DNA of 48,102 nt from Oscillospiraceae bacterium (GCA_017466215.1 JAFTUO010000082.1:1-48102), one strand, 5' to 3'. Counted from the stretch's first letter, positions 15,823-23,219 are shown. Made by a program: numbers and translations. Notes: a model not told the origin generated them from the letters alone.

Positions 15823-16405
15823 CTATTTGCATAGTCCAAAATTTTGTATCTTCTTCCGTAATGGGGCGCAGGACGCGGCAGGGATTGCCAACAGCCACCA
15901 CATTTGCGGGGATGTCCTTGGTTACTACGCTGCCGGCACCGATGACCGTATTATCGCCGATGGTAACGCCGGGGCAGATCACGGCGCTGCCGCCGATCCA
16001 GACATTGTTTCCAATGGTGATGTCATAGGGGACGATGTAACCCTCCGCTTTCAGCGTAGGATCAATGGGGTGTCCCACGGCGTACAGACCGACTTTCGGG
16101 CCAATAAGCACATTGTCGCCGATGGTGATCTTGCCGCAATCCAGGAATACGCAATCGAAATTGCAGTCAAAATTCTTGCCCACGGTGGTGTTGCAGCCGT
16201 AGTCGCAGTAAAAGGGAGGTTGGATGTACGCACCTTCCCCGGCGGAGGCAAACAGCTCTTGTACCAGCTCCATCCGGCGCTTGCGCTCTGTGCCGGCGGT
16301 GTTGTTTAATTCCTTTTCAATGCGCAGCGCGTTGTAATGATAGGACCAAAGCTCATCATCCATCCGGTAAGGGAGGCCGCTTTGCTGTAATTCTCGTTGT
16401 GTCAT
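15806..16405 (-). CDS. Sugar O-acetyltransferase, maltose/galactoside acetyltransferase type
   Basis: A 199-residue left-handed beta-helix acetyltransferase of the Maa/LacA/NodL group. The N-terminal Mac domain (LPYRMDDELWSYHYNALRI) precedes hexapeptide repeats (ITIGDNVLIGPKVG, ITIGNNVWIGGSAVICPGV, TIGDNTVIGAGSVVTKDIPAN) and the conserved NPCRVLR end. It transfers acetyl from acetyl-CoA to a sugar hydroxyl; the sugar is unknown. It lies downstream of the isomerase gene on the same strand, separated by a hairpin, and is convergent with the YitT gene, overlapping it by 4 bases in the stop codons. Confidence 0.92.
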   Translation of the reverse strand: MTQRELQQSGLPYRMDDELWSYHYNALRIEKELNNTAGTERKRRMELVQELFASAGEGAYIQPPFYCDYGCNTTVGKNFDCNFDCVFLDCGKITIGDNVLIGPKVGLYAVGHPIDPTLKAEGYIVPYDITIGNNVWIGGSAVICPGVTIGDNTVIGAGSVVTKDIPANVVAVGNPCRVLRPITEEDTKFWTMQIEKQQP

Positions 16406-16424
16406 ACTAACACCTCATTTTAAG

Positions 16425-16458
16425 AATTGCCACGCAGTTTCCTGCGTGGCAATTTTAG
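16425..16458. terminator. Hairpin between isomerase and acetyltransferase genes
   Basis: AATTGCCACGCAG and CTGCGTGGCAATT form a perfect 13-bp stem with a TTTC loop. The minus-strand tail CTTAAAATG is a weak T-run, so termination of the isomerase transcript may be partial. Confidence 0.65.
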
Positions 16459-16463
16459 ATAAA

Positions 16464-17843
16464 TTAGAATGCCAGGACCTTGATGTCCATCAGCTCGCCG
16501 AAGGCAATGATCTGCTCGTACAGATCCTCGCCGTAACCCAGGCAAGCGTACTCATTGTTCCAGTTGGCAACCACCTTGTCCACATCGCCGTTGACCTGAA
16601 CGAAAGCGTGGGGCCAGAAGGGGATACCGCACTCGTGGAGACGCTCGTCCAGCTTAGCGGGATCGGGCTGTACCACTTCGCAGCGGACAACTGCGATCTG
16701 GAACTCACCGTTTACACGGCTGACACGGGCCAGAACGCCCTTGCCGCTCTTGCAGACCAGCTTGATGGAGATGCCGCCGGCCTCACCCTCAGTGGGGATG
16801 CCGTGGGTTGCCAGGCTGACGCCGTCTTCGTTGGCCAGGCTGGGGGGAACAGCACCGTCGCCGATGATCTTGATCTCATTGGTGGCGCGGTCAATGTGCT
16901 GGAAGTCGCCGTAGTAGATGGGATCCTTGCTCAGGCCCATAATGATGATGGAGCTGAGGCAGGTGTTGAAGTCGGACAATGTAGAGGTGGGCACGCCGTT
17001 GTCCAGCATCATGCTCTGTGCAAAGCAGGTAGCGGTGTAGTAGTCGCCCATACCGGGGAAGGACTGGATGGTGTAGTAGTCGTAGCCGTCCTTTTCCTTC
17101 AGGGTCTTCAGAGCCAGATACATACGGACGGAGCGCATATTGTCCTCAGTACGCTCGATGGGGGTCTTGAAATTGGCGTCGATCCAGTCGCAAACTGCAT
17201 CCACATCTGCCTGAGGAACAGCCTTGGCGGTCTGCAGCAGCTCGTGGGTGTCGCGGGAGTCGATGTCGATGCCGAAGGTCTTCATCCACTGAGAAGGATC
17301 AGCCACACCGCAGGTCTGGCCCATACCGCGGCCGCCGTAGGCACGCAGGGTGGTCAGCTCCATGCTCTTCTTCAGAGCGGAAGCCTTGCAGTAGTTGGCG
17401 ACCTTGCTGACAATGGCGTCGTCAGCGGAGCTGCCGTATACGAATCTGTGCTTGATGCCCACTTCGTTCAGCGCAGCGCTCAAGACCAGACCGCCAACGG
17501 GACGCCAGCCCTGAGAGCCGTCGTGGGTCCAGATGACGATGCCCTTGCCGCTCTTTGCGAACTCGCGGATAGCGCCGATCATATGTGCAGCCCAAACCCA
17601 AGTGCCGGAGAACAGGACCAGGGTGTCGATGCTGTCGTCGCTGGCCAGGGGCAGGATGACCTTCTTGGCCTCTTCCTTGGTGGCGATGATCAGGGGCTCA
17701 ACAGCCAGCTCGATATCCTTGCCCAGCAGGGCTTTCTTGGAGCTTTCGATGACCTTCTCGTCGATAAACAGATTGCCGTCCGGGTCCAGCAGGCCGTCCT
17801 TGTGGACACCGTAGACTACAAATGCGGCTTTAGATTTAACCAT
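16464..17843 (-). CDS. L-fucose/L-arabinose isomerase-like sugar isomerase
   Basis: A 459-residue protein I read as a member of the FucI/AraA-like isomerase fold: a Rossmann-like N-terminal part with LVLFSGTWVWAAHMIGAI and IVIWTHDGSQGWRPVGG, a middle part, and a C-terminal domain with SLATHGIPTEGEAGGISIK and CGIPFWPHAFVQVNGD. It would interconvert an aldose and a ketose; the sugar is not identifiable. The gene is divergent from a PocR/AraC regulator, a kinase and an aldolase, which together form an isomerase-kinase-aldolase pathway. ATG 17843 follows AAGGAGG at 8 bases; an in-frame start at 17882 lacks a site. Assignment is by family resemblance, not by catalytic residues. Confidence 0.72.
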   Translation of the reverse strand: MVKSKAAFVVYGVHKDGLLDPDGNLFIDEKVIESSKKALLGKDIELAVEPLIIATKEEAKKVILPLASDDSIDTLVLFSGTWVWAAHMIGAIREFAKSGKGIVIWTHDGSQGWRPVGGLVLSAALNEVGIKHRFVYGSSADDAIVSKVANYCKASALKKSMELTTLRAYGGRGMGQTCGVADPSQWMKTFGIDIDSRDTHELLQTAKAVPQADVDAVCDWIDANFKTPIERTEDNMRSVRMYLALKTLKEKDGYDYYTIQSFPGMGDYYTATCFAQSMMLDNGVPTSTLSDFNTCLSSIIIMGLSKDPIYYGDFQHIDRATNEIKIIGDGAVPPSLANEDGVSLATHGIPTEGEAGGISIKLVCKSGKGVLARVSRVNGEFQIAVVRCEVVQPDPAKLDERLHECGIPFWPHAFVQVNGDVDKVVANWNNEYACLGYGEDLYEQIIAFGELMDIKVLAF

Positions 17844-17939
17844 AGTATGATCCTCCTTAATAATTTGATCTGATTTTATCATACAGGCGCGATCACGCTG
17901 CGAATAGAGAAATTTGTTTGAAATATTGGAATTTCGTAC

Positions 17940-17972
17940 AACTTTGATATTTTTTCAAAATGTGAACTTTGA
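17940..17972. promoter_or_regulatory. Direct repeats in the divergent intergenic region
   Basis: AACTTTGA occurs at 17940-17947 and 17965-17972, 25 bp apart in the same orientation. Tandem direct repeats between divergent genes suit an AraC-type regulator, but the repeats are short. Confidence 0.3.
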
Positions 17973-18047
17973 CGAGAGAGCCAGGAACTTCATAACACGA
18001 AATTCAACAAAACGAACAAAGAAAGGCAAAAAACTTGCCGATTTTCC

Positions 18048-18077
18048 TTGCAACACAGGGCATTGATGTGCTATCAT
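18048..18077 (+). promoter_or_regulatory. Promoter of the AraC-type regulator, start site at the start codon
   Basis: TTGCAA (18048-18053), 18 bp, TATCAT (18072-18077). The expected transcript start, 7-8 bases on, falls at 18084-18085, on the first start codon. Confidence 0.5.
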
Positions 18078-18084
18078 AAACGCG

Positions 18085-18939
18085 GTGATGAATATGCTGA
18101 ATCTAAACACCTATAATTTGAGTAAGGTTCTGCGGGATTACTATACCGTAACCCACATCCGCTCTGTTATTTTCGACGAAAATTTACAGGAGCTGATCGC
18201 GTATCCTCCGCAGAAGGAGGTATTTTGCAACAGGATCTGCGCCGATCCGGTGCTGTCGCAAAAGTGCGACGCCTGCGACCGCAAGCTGTGCGAGCGCTGC
18301 AAGAAAGAAAAGACTGCGGTCAGCGCCCGCTGCCATATGGGCCTGATCGACGCGGTCGTGCCGATCTATGACCATAGCGGCGTCATCGGCTATATTATGT
18401 TCGGCCAGGTGCTGCCGGCGGAAAACCAAGCCCAGACCCGCAATAAGATCAAGCAGCAGCTGTCGGAGGAGGATTTCCCGGGAATCGGGAAGATCATCGA
18501 CACGATCCAGGTGAAAACCGAGCGGGAAATGGAGGCTTCGGCTACGCTCCTGCAGGCGGCGGCCACCTATTTTCTGTCTAACAACTGGGTGATCCCCGCC
18601 CGTGCGGAGTTCATCCGGGACTTAGATGGTTACATTGATTCCCACATTGCCGATCCCATTACCGTGGACGATATTTGCACGGCATTTCATATGCGCCGCA
18701 CGAGGCTCTATAACGCGGTACGGGAATATCTTAACTGCGGCATCGCCCAGTATATCAAAAAGCGGCGCATCCAGCATGCCTGCAAGCTGCTGACGCAGTC
18801 GGATATGAGCATTGCGGAGATCGCCTACAGCGTGGGTTATATGGACTACTGCTATTTCTCCCAGATATTCAAGGAAGAAACCGGGACATCTGCCAGCAAT
18901 TACCGTCTGCACGCGCCGAAAAAGCAGGGGCAAAAATAG
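18085..18939 (+). CDS. AraC family regulator with PocR-like sensory domain
   Basis: A 284-residue two-domain regulator. Residues about 1-165 match the PocR ligand-binding domain, with its cysteine pattern (CNRICADP, CDACDRKLCERC, ARCHMGL) and VVPIYDHSGVIGYIMFGQVLP. Residues about 185-275 form the AraC DNA-binding domain with two helix-turn-helix units (ITVDDICTAFHMRRTRLYNAV and, later, SIAEIAYSVGYMDYCYFSQIF). It probably activates the divergent isomerase and the downstream kinase and aldolase in response to the sugar. Starts at GTG 18085, ATG 18088 and ATG 18094 are all possible; none has a ribosome site, unlike nearly every other gene here. Confidence 0.87.
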   Translation: MMNMLNLNTYNLSKVLRDYYTVTHIRSVIFDENLQELIAYPPQKEVFCNRICADPVLSQKCDACDRKLCERCKKEKTAVSARCHMGLIDAVVPIYDHSGVIGYIMFGQVLPAENQAQTRNKIKQQLSEEDFPGIGKIIDTIQVKTEREMEASATLLQAAATYFLSNNWVIPARAEFIRDLDGYIDSHIADPITVDDICTAFHMRRTRLYNAVREYLNCGIAQYIKKRRIQHACKLLTQSDMSIAEIAYSVGYMDYCYFSQIFKEETGTSASNYRLHAPKKQGQK

Positions 18940-18944
18940 ACATT

Positions 18945-18965
18945 CATTCGCCAAATGGACGAATG
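18945..18965. promoter_or_regulatory. Inverted repeat ahead of the kinase gene
   Basis: CATTCGCC, AAAT, then GGACGAATG form a dyad with one unpaired A, 6 bases past the regulator stop and 70 bases before the kinase start. It lacks a T-run, so it may be an operator or an mRNA hairpin rather than a terminator. Confidence 0.35.
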
Positions 18966-19036
18966 CCATATATCGCAAACAAATTCCCATAGCATTCTTG
19001 TGTAGATAAAGTATTCTAAAATAAAGGGGTGATCTC

Positions 19037-20524
19037 GTGGTTAGTTTAGGTATTGATATCGGCGGTACGGGCTGCAAATGTGTTGCGTTCCACGAAAACG
19101 GCACACAGTTGGCGGTTGCCTATCGGGAATACCCGCTGTCGGCAGGTCAAGCCAATCTGCCGCCGGATATGATGACGGACTGCGTATTCCAGGTGATAGG
19201 GGAGTGCGTGAAGCAGCTTCCTGACCGCAATGAGGTGGTCGCCATTACCGTTTCTTCGTTTGGTGAATCCTTCGTCGCTGTGGACAAGGATGGCAAGGCG
19301 CTGACGGATATTTTGCTGTACTTTGGCAATACCGACAGCGAAGAGTTTGCCCGCCTGGTGCGCAGCGTCGGCGAAGAAAAGTTTATGCGCATTGCGCGGA
19401 TCCTGCCGGATGCATCCTATTCGCTTTCCAAGATGCTCTATACCCGGAAAGTGGCCGACCGGCCGGTTTGGAAGTATCTGTTCATCGCAGGCTACATCAC
19501 CTATCGGCTGACGGGAAGGGCTTGCACAGATGTGTCGCTGGCCTGCCGCAGCCTGCTGTATGATGTGGAAAACCGCTGCTGGTCTGAGGAGCTGCTGCAG
19601 CAATGCGGTATTGATGCGGATACACTTCCGGAGGTGCTGCCCACCGGCGGCAAGGTTGGAACGATTCTTCCGCAGCTGGCCGAAAAGCTGGGACTACCTG
19701 AGAACGTGCAGATCGTCATCGGCGCTCACGATCAGATCATAAATGCCCTGGGTGCAGGCGTGCAGAATATTGGCGATGCGGTTGATACCTCCGGCACTTG
19801 CGAGTGCCTGACGCCGCTGTTTGGGAAGATTCCCGAAAACTTGGATTTCCAAAAGAATAACTTTGCCTGCGTACCATATCTGGACAGCGACGGCTATGTT
19901 ACCTATGCCTATAATATCTCCGCCGGCTCTGTGGTGCGGTGGTATCGGGATGCGCTGGCTGCCCATCTGGGCGATGAAGCCGCCCAGCAGGGAAAGAGCA
20001 TCTACGACCTGCTGAACGAGCAGTGCCCCGACGCGCCCACATCACTGATGATCCTGCCCTTCCTGCAGGGAATGGGCGGCACGCCGGATGTGGATGCCAA
20101 TGCCAGAGGCTTGATCGCAGGCCTGACGACCCAGACCAGACTTCCGGATATTTACCGGGCAATTTTAGAGGGCATTACCTTCGAAATGCGGTATAATCAG
20201 GAGAAATTAGGCGAAAACGGCGTTCATTTTACCCGGCTTTATGCCTGCGGTGGCGGCGCGAAATCGCCGGCCTGGCTGCAGATCAAGGCGGACATCCTGG
20301 GCTGCCAGATCATCCCGGTGAAGCGGGATGAGACCGGCGCGATGGGTAGTGCCATTCTGGGCCTGGCTGCCGTTACAGGGGAAGATCCCTTTGCCATCGC
20401 CAAAAACTTCTGGCAGTACGGCGAAGCGATTCGCCCCGGCGCAAATCAAACCATTTACAATGAACGTTATGAAATTTATAAGGCACTGCGCAGCCTGTAC
20501 CTGCAAAATGCCGTTATGCGATGA
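19037..20524 (+). CDS. FGGY-family carbohydrate kinase
   Basis: 495 residues with the FGGY layout: N-terminal phosphate loop LGIDIGGTGCKCVAF (residues 3-17), and a C-terminal half with GAHDQIINALGAG, the adenosine-region string RLYACGGGAKSPAWLQIKADILG and KRDETGAMGSAILG. It should phosphorylate the ketose made by the isomerase for cleavage by the aldolase 12 bases downstream. The closest relatives by eye are xylulose/fuculose-type kinases; substrate unknown. The start is GTG 19037 with AAAGGGGTGA 6 bases upstream; 97 bases separate it from the regulator gene. Confidence 0.87.
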   Translation: MVSLGIDIGGTGCKCVAFHENGTQLAVAYREYPLSAGQANLPPDMMTDCVFQVIGECVKQLPDRNEVVAITVSSFGESFVAVDKDGKALTDILLYFGNTDSEEFARLVRSVGEEKFMRIARILPDASYSLSKMLYTRKVADRPVWKYLFIAGYITYRLTGRACTDVSLACRSLLYDVENRCWSEELLQQCGIDADTLPEVLPTGGKVGTILPQLAEKLGLPENVQIVIGAHDQIINALGAGVQNIGDAVDTSGTCECLTPLFGKIPENLDFQKNNFACVPYLDSDGYVTYAYNISAGSVVRWYRDALAAHLGDEAAQQGKSIYDLLNEQCPDAPTSLMILPFLQGMGGTPDVDANARGLIAGLTTQTRLPDIYRAILEGITFEMRYNQEKLGENGVHFTRLYACGGGAKSPAWLQIKADILGCQIIPVKRDETGAMGSAILGLAAVTGEDPFAIAKNFWQYGEAIRPGANQTIYNERYEIYKALRSLYLQNAVMR

Positions 20525-20536
20525 AAGGAGCACACT

Positions 20537-21532
20537 ATGCCAATCATTACCGGACGCAAAAATGTCCTTGCAGTTTATGAGGATGCTGCCAAGAAGGGCT
20601 GGGTCATCCCCTGCATCTGCAGCGAAAACCTGACCACCACCGAGGCCATCCTGATGGCTGCATCAGAATTCGCCGCGGAAAAAGGATACGACCGTATTCC
20701 CATCACTCTGGCCATCACCAATCAGTACGATCACCGCAGCCAGTCTGTGTTCTACACCCATACCCGTTACTGGGCTGTTGGATTGGCACTCTTCCGTGCC
20801 AGCATTGAGATTCTGGCAGAGGTGTTCCCCAATGTAGATATCCTGATCCACCTGGATCACGCCCAGCATGATACCGATGCAGATTTGCTGGACAGCGACC
20901 TGAGTATGTTCTCTTCCGTGATGTATGATGCCTCCACCTTGCCGATGGAGGAGAATATCCGTAAGACCAAGGCATATGTGGAGCGCAAGGGCGATGAGCT
21001 GCTGATCGAGGGCGCTTGCGACGAGATCGTGGATGCCACTGGTGAAGCCCGCTGCGAGATCACCGATGCGGACAAGTGCGAGCGCTATATGCGCGAAACC
21101 GGCGTTGACATCGTGGTAGCCAACCTGGGTACTGAGCACCGTGCGTCCGGCCAGGATCTGCATTATTACTATGATGCCGCCCGTGCCATCAAGGCCAAGA
21201 TCGGCCCCCGCATCTGCCTGCACGGCACATCCTCCGTTTCCAATGACCAGATCGCCAAGCTGTTTGACGACGGCATCTGCAAGGTCAATATCTGGACGGC
21301 TCTGGAGCGGGATTCCGCCCCGGCACTGACCGAGTGGACCGTCAAGAACGTCGCCAAGTGCGGCGGCGCGAAGCTGGAGCAGAAGCTGATCGATGAAGGC
21401 TACCTGACCGCGTCCTCCAAGACCGGCGACAAGACAGATCTGCAGCATTTCACTACCGCTGCCCGCCAGGAGATCGTCTTCGGTGAAATGAAGAAGATCG
21501 TCCGTGGCTACCTGGATCTGTGGTATAAGTAA
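20537..21532 (+). CDS. Class II (zinc) ketose-bisphosphate aldolase family protein
   Basis: A 331-residue class II fructose/tagatose-bisphosphate aldolase-family TIM barrel. The catalytic LDHAQHD string follows ILIH near residue 100; SSVMYDAS, GTEHRASG, LHGTSSV and KVNIWTALE cover the expected metal and phosphate sites, though the sequence departs from standard FbaA proteins (PVICSEN-like start is PCICSENLTTTEAIL). Ordinary sugar clusters with a FucI-like isomerase usually use a FucA-type class II aldolase of a different fold, so this combination is unusual. Strong AAGGAG site 8 bases before ATG 20537. Ends at a clear terminator. Confidence 0.85.
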   Translation: MPIITGRKNVLAVYEDAAKKGWVIPCICSENLTTTEAILMAASEFAAEKGYDRIPITLAITNQYDHRSQSVFYTHTRYWAVGLALFRASIEILAEVFPNVDILIHLDHAQHDTDADLLDSDLSMFSSVMYDASTLPMEENIRKTKAYVERKGDELLIEGACDEIVDATGEARCEITDADKCERYMRETGVDIVVANLGTEHRASGQDLHYYYDAARAIKAKIGPRICLHGTSSVSNDQIAKLFDDGICKVNIWTALERDSAPALTEWTVKNVAKCGGAKLEQKLIDEGYLTASSKTGDKTDLQHFTTAARQEIVFGEMKKIVRGYLDLWYK

Positions 21533-21540
21533 AATATTGA

Positions 21541-21568
21541 ATGCCGCCAGTCACCTGGCGGCATTTTT
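21541..21568. terminator. Terminator after the aldolase gene
   Basis: ATGCCGCCAG and CTGGCGGCAT, perfect 10-bp stem, TCAC loop, T-run on the plus strand. The convergent transposase gene ends inside it (stop at 21551). Confidence 0.88.
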
Positions 21569-22036
21569 ATTTTCCAGTGCCCATTTCAAGGGGTTGTTTT
21601 CAATGTATTCCCAAATTTCGTCATAATCACGCTGATTGCGGATAATGTGGTCGTAATAGGAGCGTTGGAACAATTTTTCTTCGGCAGTATTAATTTTTAG
21701 GTGGTATTCTTTTGTAACCTGATATTTGTACCAACCGATGACAGTTCCTATTGTAGGGGACGGGTCTCCCGTCCCGCCATCAAGGCGAAGCAAAATGTGA
21801 ATATGATCTGGCATAATGATATACCGATCAATAGATACAGAGGGATATTTCTTTGGGATTTGCAGGACATACTTTTCTGCGATTATACCGGTAGGTTTCG
21901 GGACGGGAAACCCGTCCCCTACGATATAGCTTAAGATTCTGCGGCGCTCTTGGGTGCATATGGTGACGAAATACGCGCCGTTTTGGCTGTAATCATAATC
22001 TTGCAGGCGATTTGGCTTTCTTTCCGGGCGTTCCAT
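21551..22036 (-). CDS. REP-associated tyrosine transposase (IS200-like Y1 family)
   Basis: A 161-residue Y1 transposase of the RAYT type. The HUH motif is MPDHIHILL (about residues 75-83); the catalytic Tyr is probably in RSYYDHIIRNQRDYDEIW near residue 128-129. An N-terminal FVTICTQER is typical of RAYTs. Two REP-like palindromes lie inside the coding sequence (21757-21775 and 21900-21918), in frame, encoding GDPSP and GDGFPVP stretches; a third lies upstream. ATG 22036 follows GGGAGG. The gene is convergent with the aldolase gene and marks the start of an accessory stretch. Confidence 0.9.
   Translation of the reverse strand: MERPERKPNRLQDYDYSQNGAYFVTICTQERRRILSYIVGDGFPVPKPTGIIAEKYVLQIPKKYPSVSIDRYIIMPDHIHILLRLDGGTGDPSPTIGTVIGWYKYQVTKEYHLKINTAEEKLFQRSYYDHIIRNQRDYDEIWEYIENNPLKWALENKNAAR
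21757..21775. repeat. REP-like palindrome 1, inside the transposase gene
   Basis: GGGACGGG, TCT, CCCGTCCC: a perfect 8-bp palindrome, preceded by GTAG. Confidence 0.75.
21900..21918. repeat. REP-like palindrome 2, inside the transposase gene, inverted
   Basis: GGGACGGG, AAA, CCCGTCCC followed by CTAC. With its flank it is the inverted copy of palindrome 1 (GTAGGGGACGGGT-Y-TCCCGTCCCG in both). Confidence 0.75.
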
Positions 22037-22063
22037 AGAACACCTCCCGCGGTTGTTTTATAA

Positions 22064-22084
22064 GGGGACGGGTCTTCCGCCCCG
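22064..22084. repeat. REP-like palindrome 3, upstream of the transposase gene
   Basis: GGGGACGGGTCTTCCGCCCCG, a slightly decayed copy of palindrome 1, same orientation, 28 bases before the transposase start. Confidence 0.65.
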
Positions 22085-22137
22085 ATTCGATTATAGCATA
22101 CCAAAAGTGAAGAAAAAAGGAAAATATTTGAAACCCC

Positions 22138-22166
22138 TTGTATTTTGTAAAATAACGTGCTACAAT
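22138..22166 (+). promoter_or_regulatory. Promoter of the structured RNA
   Basis: TTGTAT (22138-22143), 17 bp, TACAAT (22161-22166). The start site expected 7 bases on is G22173, the first paired base of the RNA. Confidence 0.65.
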
Positions 22167-22172
22167 GATTAT

Positions 22173-22380
22173 GCCAAACGAATCTGAATAACGCATATTG
22201 GGCATGCCCTTTTTATTTTTATGGGGGTAGTATACCCATTGCCATTTCTATCCAAAATGAATTTGCTAAAAATGCGACTCTACTTGGATGGAATGGCAAT
22301 GCCTTTGCGTTTAAGATTTGTTTGGCGACAATCGGAGTTGCGTTTTTGAGTGCGGTGACTTCGGTTGCCGCACTTTTTTA
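22173..22380 (+). ncRNA. Probable structured non-coding RNA or leader, not recognised
   Basis: About 208 nt from promoter to terminator with no convincing reading frame. The 5' end GCCAAACGAATCT (from 22173) pairs with AGATTTGTTTGGC (ending 22326), and CGC/GCG extends the helix past an internal loop. Inside, CATTGCCATT-tct-ATCCAA (22237-22255) pairs with TTGGAT-gg-AATGGCAATG (22284-22301). The result is a closed rod of about 154 nt with a one-sided loop at about 22196-22236 that holds GGGTA-GTA-TACCC. A terminator follows. The rod shape recalls 6S RNA, but I recognise no conserved motif of 6S or any riboswitch class. It precedes a lipoprotein gene, so an attenuating leader is possible. Confidence 0.6.
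22349..22380 (+). terminator. Terminator of the structured RNA
   Basis: GTGCGGTGAC, TTCG, GTTGCCGCAC: a 10-bp stem with two wobble pairs and a TTCG tetraloop, then TTTTTTATTTT. It lies 69 bases before the lipoprotein start. Confidence 0.88.
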
Positions 22381-22449
22381 TTTTAAGGGGGCTGTAGAAA
22401 GCAAAATCGCAAATCAACAAAATTACATTAATAAAGAGAGGTAACAATT

Positions 22450-22644
22450 ATGAAAAAAGTATTGGCAATTATTTTGGCGACAGTGGTATGTTTTGGCATT
22501 TGTGCTTGTACCGACAAACAGGCAGAAAAAGACAAGGAGGCCGAATTGCAGAAAAGAAGAGAAGAACTTGCTGCTTCTCAGGAACTTGCCGAGTCTTTGG
22601 GAGATCTGTCGGACTTGCTCGATCAGTATAAGAACTCGAAATAA
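22450..22644 (+). CDS. Small predicted lipoprotein
   Basis: 64 residues. Lys-Lys start, a hydrophobic stretch (VLAIILATVVCFGICA) and a lipobox-like ICAC with the acceptor Cys at about residue 20, then a short charged helix rich in Glu and Lys (residues about 23-60) that could form a coiled coil. The mature part is only about 45 residues. A GAGAGG site lies 8 bases upstream. It is probably co-transcribed with the membrane protein 15 bases downstream. No promoter is obvious between the terminator at 22380 and the start. I do not recognise a family. Confidence 0.7.
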   Translation: MKKVLAIILATVVCFGICACTDKQAEKDKEAELQKRREELAASQELAESLGDLSDLLDQYKNSK

Positions 22645-22659
22645 TAAGGAAGTATGGCA

Positions 22660-23133
22660 ATGTTTAAGTTCATATTTGCTTTTATGGTCGTTTTTACGCC
22701 AGTATACGGACTGTATTATTATCTTAAGGAAAGGGACTATAAAGAATATATTTTTAACATTGTCTTTGCACTATTGTGTGGTGTTTGGGGATTTCTCCTC
22801 ATGGCAAACGGGATTGTAGGAAAGGTACTTGGTGCAGTGATGTTTGCATGTTTGGGCTGGTTTATTTCCTTTATCTTTAGTAAATTGACTGGTCTGATTC
22901 CCAAACGCGCAATTATGATAATACTCAGAATAATTCCTTGCCTTGCAATGGTATATATTATGTTCATTACAGGTTATGTTCCTGAGCCGGAAGAGAACTT
23001 CGATCTACCAGCTGGATCGTCCTATTCTTGTGCATATTGCGGAGAAAAAGCATCTAAAGAATATGGGGGAGACTTTTTGTGTTATGAGCATTACTACTTA
23101 GCAAAGGGTATGGATGGAGATTTCAATCCGTGA
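22660..23133 (+). CDS. Predicted membrane protein with a C-terminal zinc-ribbon-like tail
   Basis: 157 residues, family not recognised. Four hydrophobic segments fill residues 1-115 (FKFIFAFMVVFTPVYGLYYY, FNIVFALLCGVWGFLLM, VLGAVMFACLGWFISFIF and MIILRIIPCLAMVYIMF); the last 40 residues carry CAYC and CYEH about 16 residues apart, fitting one zinc site. Base composition is more AT-rich than the neighbouring core genes. Start chosen at ATG 22660, 7 bases after AAGGAAG; ATG 22654 is only 1 base from it. It forms a pair with the lipoprotein and ends at a strong terminator. Confidence 0.75.
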   Translation: MFKFIFAFMVVFTPVYGLYYYLKERDYKEYIFNIVFALLCGVWGFLLMANGIVGKVLGAVMFACLGWFISFIFSKLTGLIPKRAIMIILRIIPCLAMVYIMFITGYVPEPEENFDLPAGSSYSCAYCGEKASKEYGGDFLCYEHYYLAKGMDGDFNP

Positions 23134-23151
23134 CTGCGCGACAATATGTAT

Positions 23152-23184
23152 AAAAACAGGGAGTCCTAGGGCTCCCTGTTTTTA
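23152..23184. terminator. Terminator after the membrane protein gene
   Basis: AAAAACAGGGAG and CTCCCTGTTTTT with CC/GG near a short TCCTAGGG core form a long near-perfect stem with a T-run. Confidence 0.88.
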
Positions 23185-23190
23185 TTGCGA

Positions 23191-23219
23191 TTTACAAACC
23201 ATTTTGCATATGTTATAAT
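23191..23219 (+). promoter_or_regulatory. Promoter of the GNAT-DUF5662 operon
   Basis: TTTACA (23191-23196), 17 bp, consensus TATAAT (23214-23219). Confidence 0.7.

Noticed and set aside
22173..22449. T-box, TPP, SAM, FMN, cobalamin or similar known riboswitch ahead of the lipoprotein gene
   Set aside because: I looked for the conserved core strings of these classes and found none.
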